Notes: generated by a model not told the origin, from the letters alone. Positions 15,698 to 24,064 are shown, numbered from the stretch's first letter. The stretch: 54,247 nucleotides of DNA from an uncultured Bacteroidales bacterium (GCA_900320865.1 ONTT01000010.1:1-54247); one strand, 5' to 3'. Program-made: numbers and translations.

Positions 15698-16696
15698 ATG
15701 GTAAGTTACAAAGAATTAGGTTTGGTAAACACCCGTGAGATGTTTGCTAAAGCCATCAAGGGAGGCTATGCTATCCCGGCATTCAACTTCAACAACATGG
15801 AGCAGTTGCAGGCTATCATCAAAGCAGCTGCTGAGACCAAGAGTCCGGTTATTCTGCAGGTATCGAAAGGTGCGCGTAACTACGCTAATCAGACCCTGCT
15901 TCGTTACATGGCACAGGGTGCTGTTGAGTACGCAAAAGAACTCGGTTGGGAGAAACCGCAGATCGTGCTGCACCTCGACCACGGAGATAGCTTCGAACTC
16001 TGCAAGTCTTGCGTGGACTTCGGCTTCTCGAGCGTGATGATCGATGCTTCTTCCCTTCCGTACGAAGAGAACATCGCCCTGACGAAGAAAGTGGTTGAGT
16101 ACGCACACAAGTATGATGTTACCGTAGAGGCTGAGCTCGGTGTATTGGCAGGTGTTGAGGACGAAGTTTCGTCTGCCGTTAGCCACTATACGAAGCCGGA
16201 AGAGGTAGTTGATTTCGCTACTCGTTCGGGTTGTGATAGCCTTGCTATCTCGATCGGTACCAGCCACGGTGCATATAAGTTCACGCCGGAGCAGTGCACC
16301 CGTGACCCGAAGACCGGTAAACTCGTTCCGCCTCCATTGGCATTCGACGTGCTCGACGCTGTGATGGAGCAACTGCCGGGCTTCCCGATCGTGCTGCACG
16401 GTTCGTCTTCCGTTCCGCAGGAGTATGTAGATATGATCAACTCGCTGGGCGGCAAACTGCCTGATGCTATCGGTATTCCGGAGGAGCAACTCCGCAAAGC
16501 TGCCAAGAGCGCTGTTTGCAAGATCAATATCGACTCCGATAGCCGTCTTGCCTTCACCGCTGCTGTTCGTAAGGTTCTCACCGAGAAACCGGGTGAGTTC
16601 GATCCGCGTAAGTACTGCGGCCTAGCTCGTGACTTCATGGAGGACCTGTACAAGCACAAAATTATTGACGTGCTCGGTTCTGACGGCAAGGCATAA
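15698..16696 (+). CDS. fba: Class II fructose-bisphosphate aldolase
   Basis: This is a 332-aa zinc-dependent aldolase that interconverts fructose-1,6-bisphosphate with DHAP and GAP. LHLDHGD (91-97) contains the catalytic Asp and a zinc His. EAELGVLAGVED, ISIGTSHGAYKF and VLHGSSSVP carry the remaining zinc and phosphate-binding residues. Codon use is strongly biased, as for a highly expressed glycolytic gene, which also explains long spurious antisense frames. It lies in a unit with the upstream isomerase-like gene and the downstream CoA-transferase. Confidence 0.96.
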   Translation: MVSYKELGLVNTREMFAKAIKGGYAIPAFNFNNMEQLQAIIKAAAETKSPVILQVSKGARNYANQTLLRYMAQGAVEYAKELGWEKPQIVLHLDHGDSFELCKSCVDFGFSSVMIDASSLPYEENIALTKKVVEYAHKYDVTVEAELGVLAGVEDEVSSAVSHYTKPEEVVDFATRSGCDSLAISIGTSHGAYKFTPEQCTRDPKTGKLVPPPLAFDVLDAVMEQLPGFPIVLHGSSSVPQEYVDMINSLGGKLPDAIGIPEEQLRKAAKSAVCKINIDSDSRLAFTAAVRKVLTEKPGEFDPRKYCGLARDFMEDLYKHKIIDVLGSDGKA

Positions 16697-16718
16697 GTCA
16701 TTTTAAACGCAGACAACA

Positions 16719-18215
16719 ATGGCTTTACCTTTCATGACAGCGGAACAAGCCGCTGAATTGATACAACATGGTGACGTCTTGGGTATGGGTGGTTTTACGG
16801 CCACCGGAGTGCCCAAGGCCGTTCCTTTTGCCCTGGCCCAACGTGCTGAGAAACTGCATGAGCAGGGAATTCCTTTCCGCGTAGGTCTGGAGACAGGTGC
16901 GTCTATGGGTGATAGTTGCGATGGAGCTTTAGCTCGCGCGCATGCAGTGGAGTTCCGTACGCCCTATCAGTCGAATAAGTCGATGCGCGAAGAGATCAAT
17001 GCCGAAGGTACCCACTATTTCGATATGCACTTGAGCCACATGGCCCAGGATATCCGTTATGGCTTCCTGCCGAAGCCGAAATGGGCAATCATCGAGGCTT
17101 CGTACGTAGGTGAAGATGGTACTATCGTTCCGGCAGCCGGTATCGGTATCATGCCGACAATCTGTCGTGTAGCTGATAAAATCATCGTCGAGCTGAACGA
17201 GATGTTCCCTGCTGCCATGCGCGGAATGCACGATCTCTATGAACCGCTTGACCCACCTCAGCGTCGTGAGATACCTATCTACAAACCGTCTGATCGCTGC
17301 GGCTCGGATCATATCAAAGTAGATCCGGCTAAGATAGCAGCAGTCGTAAAGACTAACCGTCCGAACGAGATTCCGGCATTCACACCGGTAGATGAGACAA
17401 CGGCTAAGATCGGAGCGAATGTAGCTGCTTTCTTGGAGGCAGAGATGAAAGCCGGACGTATTCCTGCTTCGTTCCTGCCCATCCAGAGTGGAGTGGGAAA
17501 CGTAGCGAATGCGGTCCTCGGAGAGTTGGGCAAGAACCCCAATATCCCGCCGTTCGAAATGTACTCCGAAGTCATCCAAGACTCCGTAGTGGATCTTATC
17601 AAAGCCGGACATTGTAAGTTCGCTTCGGGTTGCTCGCTGCGTCTCGTGGAGAGCAAGATGGCGGAAGTCCTTGCTGACCTCGATTTCTATCGTGATAAGT
17701 TGTTACTTCGTCCGCAAGAGACATCCAACAGTCCGGAGATAGCTCGTCGTCTCGGTATCATCGCTATCAACACCGCGTTGGAAGCAGATATCTACGGAAA
17801 TGTCAACTCGACGCATGTGTGCGGCACGAAGATGATGAACGGTATCGGCGGTTCAGGTGATTTCGCCCGCAACTCGTACCTCAGCATCTTTACTACCGCT
17901 TCAACGGCTAAGAACGGTGCGATCTCGTCGATCGTACCGATGGTTACCCACCTCGATCACTCCGAGCACTCTGTCAAAGTGATTGTGACCGAACAAGGTG
18001 TAGCGGATCTGCGTGGTAAGAGTCCGCGTCAGCGTGCCGAGGAGATCATCAATAACTGTGTGGCTCCCGAGTATCGCGAGATGCTACGTGATTATCTGAA
18101 GTATGCTAAACACGGACAGACGCAACACAACCTCTCGCTTGCGTTTGCAATGCACGAGGAGTTCATGAAGAGCGGTGATATGAGAAATACTAAGTGGGAG
18201 AATTATCTGCGTTAA
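16719..18215 (+). CDS. Acetyl-CoA hydrolase / succinate CoA-transferase family
   Basis: This 498-aa class I CoA-transferase is of the Ach1/Cat1/SCACT type. It has the N-terminal Gly-rich GMGGFTATGVPK, the middle QSGVGNVANAVLGEL oxyanion region and the glutamate that would form the CoA-thioester (E284 in MYSEVIQDS). The C-terminal GGSGDFARNS and VTEQGVADLRGKSP are also typical. In fermenting Bacteroidales such enzymes pass CoA between acetyl-CoA and succinate (or propionate), yielding acetate plus succinyl-CoA for propionate formation; direct hydrolysis is the alternative. It starts 22 nt after fba. Its 3' end overlaps the convergent xseB by 26 bp. Confidence 0.92.
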   Translation: MALPFMTAEQAAELIQHGDVLGMGGFTATGVPKAVPFALAQRAEKLHEQGIPFRVGLETGASMGDSCDGALARAHAVEFRTPYQSNKSMREEINAEGTHYFDMHLSHMAQDIRYGFLPKPKWAIIEASYVGEDGTIVPAAGIGIMPTICRVADKIIVELNEMFPAAMRGMHDLYEPLDPPQRREIPIYKPSDRCGSDHIKVDPAKIAAVVKTNRPNEIPAFTPVDETTAKIGANVAAFLEAEMKAGRIPASFLPIQSGVGNVANAVLGELGKNPNIPPFEMYSEVIQDSVVDLIKAGHCKFASGCSLRLVESKMAEVLADLDFYRDKLLLRPQETSNSPEIARRLGIIAINTALEADIYGNVNSTHVCGTKMMNGIGGSGDFARNSYLSIFTTASTAKNGAISSIVPMVTHLDHSEHSVKVIVTEQGVADLRGKSPRQRAEEIINNCVAPEYREMLRDYLKYAKHGQTQHNLSLAFAMHEEFMKSGDMRNTKWENYLR

Positions 18216-18360
18216 TTGCAGTTAATTCATCCTTGCATTGTTTCAAAAGACTGGTAGCTTCGGCTGCCAGTCTTTTGTATACATCCATACTGATGGCCTC
18301 CGCTTGTTCCAATTGCGAAATGATAGTCTCCGCCTTTTCTATTTTCTCATCGTAAGTCAT
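18190..18360 (-). CDS. xseB: Exodeoxyribonuclease VII small subunit
   Basis: This is a 56-aa protein read from ATG 18360 to TAG 18190. MTYDEKIEKAETIISQLEQ followed by the amphipathic MDVYKRLAAEATSLLKQCKDEL is the two-helix hairpin of XseB (E-x-L-x-x-I-v-x-x-L-E pattern). It partners XseA to degrade single-stranded DNA. The gene is the last of the unit tsaC-sugar transferase-xseB and lies 29 bp after the transferase, a spacer made of heptamer repeats. XseA, which normally sits directly upstream, is not there. The last 26 bp overlap the convergent CoA-transferase gene. Confidence 0.82.
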   Translation of the reverse strand: MTYDEKIEKAETIISQLEQAEAISMDVYKRLAAEATSLLKQCKDELTAINADNSPT

Positions 18361-18364
18361 AATT

Positions 18365-18399
18365 AATCACTAATCACCAATCACCAATCACCAATCTAT
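18365..18399 (-). repeat. Heptamer array at the transferase/xseB junction
   Basis: Five units on the + strand: AATCACT, then AATCACC three times, then AATCTAT. The TAG stop of the sugar transferase gene (18396-18398, minus strand) lies inside the last unit, and xseB starts 4 bp beyond the other end, so the array is essentially the whole intergenic spacer. Confidence 0.85.
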
Positions 18400-19667
18400 T
18401 TCCCTTTTCCTCTAATGATGACGCCGGTAGTAAAAAACAGGATTTTCAAATCGAGAAGGAGCGACATATTCTCCACGTATACGATATCGCAGTTAAGTCG
18501 TTCGATCATCTTCTCGGTAGTATCGGTATAACCGACGCGAATCGGTCCCCAACTGGTGAGTCCCGGGCGCACTTTATACAAGAGGCAGTAATAAGGTGCT
18601 TCCTTCATAATTTGCTCGATGAAGAAGGGTCTTTCCGGTCTGGGGCCTACGATAGACATGTCGCCGCAAAGAATATTCCATAACTGCGGCAGTTCATCGA
18701 GACGGTACTTACGCAGCCAATGCCCGACCTTCGTGATACGCGGGTCGTTATCGTGCGTCAATTGCGGAAGTCCCGCTTCTTCGGCATGGTCTATCATCGT
18801 GCGGAACTTATAGATACGGAATGGCAGGCCGTAAAGACCGATGCGCTCTTGGCTATAGAATACAGGTCCACGGGAGGATAGTTTGACTTGCAGTGCAATC
18901 AAAGCAAAAAGCGGCGAGAGGAGGATGAGTCCAAGCGCTGAGGCGATAATATCGAAAGCTCGTTTGATGCATAGTTCCGCATCGGTCATATGATAATCCG
19001 TAATACGGATCAGCGAGGGGCGATCGAGTTGACCGATTCGTGCCGCACCCGTGAGCATGTCGTATACGCGCGGTACCATACTAATCTCGCAGGAAAGCGG
19101 GTATAAGCGCGCGATGAGTAGATATAAATCGCGATCCGTATAGCCTTTGGGAAGGTCAATAATCACTTCGTCTTGTTCTCCTGCCACGAGCCCTTCAGCC
19201 TCTTCCATCGAGTGTATGGTCTTTGTACGAAGTACTCCGCGGCGACGGGAAAGTAGGGTAATCGTCAGACGGGGAATATAACTGAGTACAAATTGAAGTG
19301 CAAATAAGACGCCTAAAGAACCCCAATAACGATGGTAATCGACTACCACATCATCTATGATGATGATAAAGAAGAAAAGCAGCGAAATGATGAGTGCGCA
19401 AATGAAGGTTCGCAAGAACTCCCGCCATAAGGGTTTTTGGAAGGGGCGCAGATAGTATCCGGATAGGTAATAGATACCCATGCAGACAATGGGATAGACG
19501 ATCAGCGGAGGCCAGAAATTGAATGCCGGTACCAGTACATCTTTCAGCGACTCAACCCGTCCGTCATAGACCATCCAACGGAAAGCCAGAAAACACAACC
19601 AAACCAGTTCACTACTGATGAGGTCGGCCAGGATATACCATATTTGTTGTCTTCTCCGGAGGGTCAT
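18396..19667 (-). CDS. Polyprenyl-phosphate sugar-1-phosphate transferase
   Basis: This 423-aa initiating glycosyltransferase of the WcaJ/WbaP class transfers a sugar-1-phosphate to undecaprenyl phosphate to begin capsule, exopolysaccharide or O-antigen synthesis. Four N-terminal membrane helices (about 10-130) precede a degenerate central domain. The C-terminal bacterial sugar transferase domain has CIKRAFDIIASALGLILLSP (re-entrant membrane helix), PFRIYKFRTM, YRLDELPQLWNILCGDMS and VGPRPE with catalytic acidic residues. The ATG overlaps the tsaC stop as ATGA. No other polysaccharide genes are near, though gtrA is 4 kb away. Confidence 0.93.
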   Translation of the reverse strand: MTLRRRQQIWYILADLISSELVWLCFLAFRWMVYDGRVESLKDVLVPAFNFWPPLIVYPIVCMGIYYLSGYYLRPFQKPLWREFLRTFICALIISLLFFFIIIIDDVVVDYHRYWGSLGVLFALQFVLSYIPRLTITLLSRRRGVLRTKTIHSMEEAEGLVAGEQDEVIIDLPKGYTDRDLYLLIARLYPLSCEISMVPRVYDMLTGAARIGQLDRPSLIRITDYHMTDAELCIKRAFDIIASALGLILLSPLFALIALQVKLSSRGPVFYSQERIGLYGLPFRIYKFRTMIDHAEEAGLPQLTHDNDPRITKVGHWLRKYRLDELPQLWNILCGDMSIVGPRPERPFFIEQIMKEAPYYCLLYKVRPGLTSWGPIRVGYTDTTEKMIERLNCDIVYVENMSLLLDLKILFFTTGVIIRGKGK

Positions 19668-20272
19668 GGGCGAATGATTTTAAATGAGCCGTCGTTGTTG
19701 ATTTTTATAATGCTACTGGGTTCGTGCGGACAGTCATCGTTCCGACGGAATTGACAGACGTAGTCTGCTCCGTCTAAAATGGCTTGCTCTATCTCATGAA
19801 AGAAATGCGCTGTCGGATGTCCGCTGATGTTAGCGGATGTAGAAACAATAGGATGCCGTAACTGTTCACACAAGGCCTTAGAAAAGGGTTCGCCGGTAAT
19901 GCGAATACCAATTGAGCCGTCTTCAGCAACCAAATTCGGCGCCAAATTGCGGGCATTCGGATAAATGATCGTTAACGGTTTTACTTCATCATTCTCTTCA
20001 TTTCCATCCGTCTCTGCCACCTCGAGCAGTGCCCAAGCGGAATCCGGAATATCGGCTATGTAGTAGTTCAATTTCGCCGGGCTATCCAACAGAACGAGCA
20101 TGGATTTGGAGTCCTCGCGTTGTTTGAGGGCATATATTTTAGCGACAGCTTCTGCGTTCGTTGCATCACATCCTATACCCCAAACGGTATCCGTGGGATA
20201 GACGATGATGCCTCCGGCGCGCAACACACGCAGCGCTTCCTGCAAATCCGTTTTATCGTATCGCATATTCAT
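19664..20272 (-). CDS. tsaC: L-threonylcarbamoyladenylate synthase (TsaC/YrdC)
   Basis: This is a 202-aa YrdC-domain enzyme making threonylcarbamoyl-AMP for t6A at position 37 of ANN-decoding tRNAs. Family blocks are VYPTDTVWGIGCDA, the basic/serine nucleotide site ALKQREDSKSM, GIRITGEPFSKALC and PIVSTSANISGHPT. There is no Sua5 C-terminal domain. The ATG at 20272 (or 20266) is preferred, because the longer TTG reading would overlap the -7 element. The promoter sits so close that the mRNA would have almost no leader. Confidence 0.93.
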   Translation of the reverse strand: MNMRYDKTDLQEALRVLRAGGIIVYPTDTVWGIGCDATNAEAVAKIYALKQREDSKSMLVLLDSPAKLNYYIADIPDSAWALLEVAETDGNEENDEVKPLTIIYPNARNLAPNLVAEDGSIGIRITGEPFSKALCEQLRHPIVSTSANISGHPTAHFFHEIEQAILDGADYVCQFRRNDDCPHEPSSIIKINNDGSFKIIRP

Positions 20273-20281
20273 AAAACGGCG

Positions 20282-20313
20282 CAAAATTACTGCTTTTTTT
20301 GCGAATACGCAAA
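20282..20313 (-). promoter_or_regulatory. Promoter of tsaC unit, nearly leaderless
   Basis: On the minus strand, TTTG (20310-20313), a 20-nt spacer and TAATTTTG (20282-20289). A start 5-8 nt downstream falls at about 20274-20277, only 2-5 nt before the ATG at 20272. Confidence 0.7.
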
Positions 20314-20328
20314 TATTTTGACTTTTTT

Positions 20329-20360
20329 CTTGTGTATGTCTAAAAAATTTTATACCTTTG
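20329..20360 (+). promoter_or_regulatory. Promoter of the structured-RNA/33-codon ORF region
   Basis: CTTG (20329-20332, one change from TTTG), a 20-nt spacer and TACCTTTG (20353-20360). The -7 element overlaps an imperfect palindrome (ACCTTTGC, 4 nt, GCAAAGGT). Confidence 0.7.
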
Positions 20361-20389
20361 CAGCCGCAAAGGTTTAGAATAGGAAAAAT

Positions 20390-20491
20390 ATGACTACTTT
20401 AACACGTAGCGAAAAAGCACAAATAATGGCAGACATGAAGTCGTACGATGAACACTGGGATCTCGGTCACGGCTGGTCTGGCGATATGTAA
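20390..20491 (+). CDS. 33-codon ORF, possible leader or small protein
   Basis: This ORF begins about 25 nt after the predicted transcription start, with AGGA 6 nt before the ATG. It encodes MTTLTRSEKAQ, a middle rich in Met/Asp/Lys and an acidic, aromatic end (DEHWDLGHGWSGDM). I recognise no family, and it is short enough to be chance. Its position directly after a good promoter and before a series of hairpins is what a leader peptide or a small-protein gene would show. Low certainty. Confidence 0.4.
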   Translation: MTTLTRSEKAQIMADMKSYDEHWDLGHGWSGDM

Positions 20492-20756
20492 TAACACCCC
20501 GCTGCGAGGTTTTCGCGGCCGCTGAGCTCAGCAGCGTAAAAAAGTGAGGACACAATAAAAGGCGTTTATTAACGTTGTTTGCGACTAACTGAAATCTTCG
20601 CAACATTTCGTACACAGTCCAAACAACAACGATGAATGTCCTCGTGGATATGTATATTCTATCCACGCTCGCTCAGTGGGCGGGCGGGTTGTACATATCG
20701 AGCGTGGATTTCGGTTGTTTTTCTACTGTGTACAGGGATTGCGAAGCCCTCAGTTA

Positions 20757-20786
20757 GCGTGAAGAATAAACGGACTTCACGCTTTT
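20757..20786 (+). terminator. Terminator-like hairpin before the beta-helix gene
   Basis: The 8-bp perfect stem GCGTGAAG / CTTCACGC with a 10-nt loop is followed by TTTT. It lies about 80 bp before the ATG at 20865, where it could end the structured RNA or act as an attenuator. Confidence 0.6.
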
Positions 20787-20864
20787 CGTGTATATATATG
20801 TGATCAAATAAACTTATATGCCAATCCCCGAAGGCGTTAGAGGGGGAAATAAAACAACAATCTA

Positions 20865-21965
20865 ATGAAAAAGTATCTCTTTTTTGCAGCAGCGCTGCTA
20901 TGTGCAACCGCTGCCAACGCCAAACTCTGGCGAATTAACTACGATGACAACGCGCAAGCGGACTTCAAAACAATCAAATTATGCCTCGCTTGGAATGGCT
21001 TTACGGATGGCGACACGCTGTACATGGAGCCGGGTGTCCATAACGGTTCATCTACCGATAATACCGTTTCTAAATCCTGTACTATCATTGGCCCGGGATG
21101 GGGTTTCCAATCTTCAACAAATAGTATTTCGGAACTTGAAAGTGCTGTGTTGAATGGCAATTTATATTTAAGTAGTAAAGACGGGATTTCCGTAAAAATA
21201 TATGGCATTGTAGCTACTAACGGAATTAGTGTGAATTCGACTTCTACAGCGTATAAACTCTCCAACTTGGTAATAGAAAGGTGTTACGCTTCAACAATAA
21301 CTAATCTCTATACAAATAATTTGACAGTGAAGAATTGTTTTACATTTGGAAATATATCAATTTCTAGTACAACCACAGCCAGTATTATAGGCAATATTAT
21401 CCGCGGTCAATTAAACTTATGTACACCAGGAGTCCGCTTGGTGGTTGACCATAATACAATATGTGCTTCCACGGGAACATCTAATATGTTAGTTGATATG
21501 GATGAAAAAACCGTATTCTCAAATAATATTGTTATTAATTCATCTAAAGCGGATTATGTGAATATTAATGCTTTCTTGGAGCCTTCTTATTCCATGTATA
21601 ACAATGTGATTTCTTTCACTACTGCAACGATCGAAGATGCAGAATATAAAGGAGATCACACATATGATGCGTTGAAAGATCCATCTTGCACCAATAAGAT
21701 TGACGCTACGGTTGCTAACACATTTAAGTGTCATATTGACAACGGCATTGTTGACAACGCAATGTATTACTATGTAAAAGATGACGCTGTTGCTAAAACA
21801 GCTGATAGCAAAGGCGGCGAGTGTGGTGCCTTCGGTGGGGACTATCCTTACCAACTCAATGGTCGTCCGAACGGTGTGCCGTACCTCTACGACATTGTTG
21901 TGCCGACGCACACCGACAATAATCAACTTAAAATTTCATTCAAAGTAGCAGGCAACAATGAATAA
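20865..21965 (+). CDS. Secreted right-handed beta-helix protein
   Basis: This 366-aa exported protein has a signal peptide (residues 1-19, cut after ATAANA). The body shows repeated short rungs (SNLVIERCYAS, NNLTVKNCFTFGNI, VVDHNTICAS, VFSNNIVINSS) typical of pectate-lyase-like parallel beta-helices in Bacteroidetes, with an N-terminal DGDTLYMEPGVH block that starts the helix. No catalytic residues of a polysaccharide lyase can be pointed out, so it may be structural or adhesive. There is no sorting domain of its own. Its stop overlaps the ATG of the next gene by 8 nt, so the two are co-expressed. Confidence 0.75.
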   Translation: MKKYLFFAAALLCATAANAKLWRINYDDNAQADFKTIKLCLAWNGFTDGDTLYMEPGVHNGSSTDNTVSKSCTIIGPGWGFQSSTNSISELESAVLNGNLYLSSKDGISVKIYGIVATNGISVNSTSTAYKLSNLVIERCYASTITNLYTNNLTVKNCFTFGNISISSTTTASIIGNIIRGQLNLCTPGVRLVVDHNTICASTGTSNMLVDMDEKTVFSNNIVINSSKADYVNINAFLEPSYSMYNNVISFTTATIEDAEYKGDHTYDALKDPSCTNKIDATVANTFKCHIDNGIVDNAMYYYVKDDAVAKTADSKGGECGAFGGDYPYQLNGRPNGVPYLYDIVVPTHTDNNQLKISFKVAGNNE

Positions 21966-23766
21966 GCAATCACTATTCCATTTCAAGGGATTGACGATGC
22001 TCGTCTTTCTTCTTGGAATAGCAGTGCTTCCTCTCTCGGCAGCTCTGCGAGGCGAGTATTGGCTGGATAGTGACCCGGGGCATGGTAAAGCAACCGCTTT
22101 TACCCCACAAGAGAATACACAACTAACCATTTCTACAAGCAGTATACAAGACGGGTTACACCTCTTAGGCGTGCGCGTCAAAAATAATAAGGTTTGGAGC
22201 CAGACATATCTCTATATGTTCTTTAGACATACGGCTTCTATGAGCGAAATTATTGCAGGTGAGTATTGGTTAGATAGTGACCCCGGGCATGGTAATGCAA
22301 CTGCTTTTACACCTTCAGCCAAAACAGATCTGGCTATTCCGACGAACTCCTTAGAGGACGGATGGCATGTGTTAGGTCTGCGCGCCCGAAATAATACTAA
22401 TTGGAGTCAGACATATATCTATATGTTCTACAAAGACTCCTATGGCCCGAACGAACTTTCCGCCGCAGAATACTGGATTGATACAGACCCCGGAATAGGA
22501 AAAGCCACTTCTATTGCAGTCTCTCCTTCATCCTCAACGGTGGAGTTCACACTTGATCAATTAGACACCTTGCCTAAAGGTTATCACACGCTTGGCTTGC
22601 GTGCCAAACGTGGACACGATTGGTCGTTCACCTACAAACGTCAGTTTATGAACGTCAATGCCGGGCTGAAAATGAACGTAGAGAAAGTGGTTGCTTGGTG
22701 GGATAGCGACACAGAGAATCTCATCAATGTGCCGTTTGTTATTGAGAACGGAGAAGCAGTTATTAACAATTATATCTTAGACGCTTCTGCACTCACCTAC
22801 GGCGCACACCAACTCCATTTGCGTGCTACAGCCGATACGCGTGAGAGCGCAACCTACACTTACGATGTCTGCAAAAATGCCATCCCGCAGTTCTCCGTCC
22901 TACAGGATACGCTTTGTTTAGGAGATGAACTGATCATCTTGGACGAAAGCCAGGATGTGCAGCCGGAGACCTCGTACGCTTGGGATATGGATGGAGACGG
23001 TAAGACCGACTATACCGACAAGGGCGATTTACTCTATACTTATTCCAAAGCCGGTAAATATACGATCACGCTTACTATACAAACCGGCGAGGGATGCGAA
23101 AGTGTTTACACCAAAGACGTTGTCGTCTTAACTAAGAGTGCGCCTACTGTCAAACTAACTCGTGACAAGAATGCCATATGCGAAGGAGAAAGCGTCATAT
23201 TTACTGCGACGCCGACCAACGGTGGTGATCAACCGCTCTATACATGGTATAAGAACAACGTAGAAATAGCCGGAGAAAAAGAAGCACAACTTACCTTGAG
23301 TGACCTAAAGGACAAGGATACCATCCAAGTGCAGTTAACTACAAGCAATAAGTGCGCATCTTCTACAACGGCGCTCTCTTCCAAACTAACCCAGACCGTG
23401 TATGCCCTGCCGGTGATAGAGTTCCTCTTCGCTGAAACCTATTACACGGACGAAAATGCCTTCTCGTTGACCAATTTGGCTACGCCTACCGGCGGTACGT
23501 TCTACATCAACGATGCAGAAGCCAAACTATTCAACCCAAAGACCAACGAGACGGGCACTTATACCGTACGTTATGAGGTAACCAATAACAACGGCTGTAA
23601 GTCTGAAGCAGAAACGACTTTCGAACTGAAAGAGCGTCCGATAGACCCGACTGCGAATGAGAACATCACAAATGAACTCATACCCACTAAGGTATTGATC
23701 AACGATGTCATCTTCATCCTTCGTGGCGATAAAACCTACACCATAGACGGACGATTAGTCCGTTAA
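21958..23766 (+). CDS. Secreted repeat/PKD protein with T9SS-type C-terminus
   Basis: This 602-aa exported protein has a signal segment at about 12-30. Three repeats of about 60 residues follow, each opening with (G/A)EYW(L/I)D(S/T)DPG and closing with LG(V/L)R...WSxTY (about 32-90, 101-159, 169-230); a degenerate fourth may lie at 240-300. A PKD-like domain (AWDMDGDGKTDY, about 335-345) and an Ig-like domain come next. The end, KVLINDVIFILRGDKTYTI, resembles the short type IX secretion sorting signal of Bacteroidales, so surface attachment via T9SS is likely. The first two repeats are close at DNA level, implying recent duplication. The function is probably adhesion or envelope structure (inference). 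Confidence 0.78.
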   Translation: MNKQSLFHFKGLTMLVFLLGIAVLPLSAALRGEYWLDSDPGHGKATAFTPQENTQLTISTSSIQDGLHLLGVRVKNNKVWSQTYLYMFFRHTASMSEIIAGEYWLDSDPGHGNATAFTPSAKTDLAIPTNSLEDGWHVLGLRARNNTNWSQTYIYMFYKDSYGPNELSAAEYWIDTDPGIGKATSIAVSPSSSTVEFTLDQLDTLPKGYHTLGLRAKRGHDWSFTYKRQFMNVNAGLKMNVEKVVAWWDSDTENLINVPFVIENGEAVINNYILDASALTYGAHQLHLRATADTRESATYTYDVCKNAIPQFSVLQDTLCLGDELIILDESQDVQPETSYAWDMDGDGKTDYTDKGDLLYTYSKAGKYTITLTIQTGEGCESVYTKDVVVLTKSAPTVKLTRDKNAICEGESVIFTATPTNGGDQPLYTWYKNNVEIAGEKEAQLTLSDLKDKDTIQVQLTTSNKCASSTTALSSKLTQTVYALPVIEFLFAETYYTDENAFSLTNLATPTGGTFYINDAEAKLFNPKTNETGTYTVRYEVTNNNGCKSEAETTFELKERPIDPTANENITNELIPTKVLINDVIFILRGDKTYTIDGRLVR

Positions 23767-24064
23767 AGGGATCCCGCAGATTTTTAATCTGTGGGAAGAG
23801 GAGGAAACATGACCATTACATTTGTTATATAGTAACTTAATCATGGATCATCGTTTTCGACGAGGACAAGAGGTAAAATAGCGTCTATGCGCGGCAGATT
23901 CATATGCCGCCTTACATCTTTGTTAAGTGCGCGGGACGTCAGTTCCGCGTATTTTCTTTCTTCCTTTTCAGGGCAATAGGATTGCCCGCTTGCCCTCTGT
24001 TCATTACTCCGGCATCACATGTCGGATAGAGATGCCGTGAAACTGTTCCTTTCTTGAAAACTAC
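23767..24064. other. Palindrome-rich spacer without genes
   Basis: No coding frame is supported from 23767 to 24248. Five short stem-loops follow one another: 23772-23796 (10-bp stem, one wobble), 23891-23910 (GCGGCA/TGCCGC), 23930-23949 (CGCGGGAC/GTTCCGCG), 23971-23987 (GGGCAAT/ATTGCCC) and 24010-24037 (CGGCATC/GATGCCG). The first may end the surface-protein operon, although no T-run follows it. The rest resemble repetitive extragenic palindromes. Confidence 0.6.

Larger units (their letters stand above)
20367..20786 (+). ncRNA. Candidate structured leader or non-coding RNA
   Basis: This fills the 373-bp gene-free stretch before the beta-helix gene. Inverted repeats seen: CGCTGC/GCAGCG around 20500-20535; a long closing stem GTACACAGT (20610-20618) with ACTGTGTAC (20725-20733), extended inward by AAACAAC (20621-20627) with GTTGTTT (20714-20720); and an 11-bp stem ATCCACGCTCG (20661-20671) with CGAGCGTGGAT (20699-20709). 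The same TATCCACG can instead pair with CGTGGATA at 20643-20650, so two folds compete. The region ends in GCGTGAAG/CTTCACGC (20757-20782) plus TTTT, terminator-like. It could be an independent RNA or a switch-like leader of the gene at 20865. No known RNA family is recognised. Confidence 0.5.
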
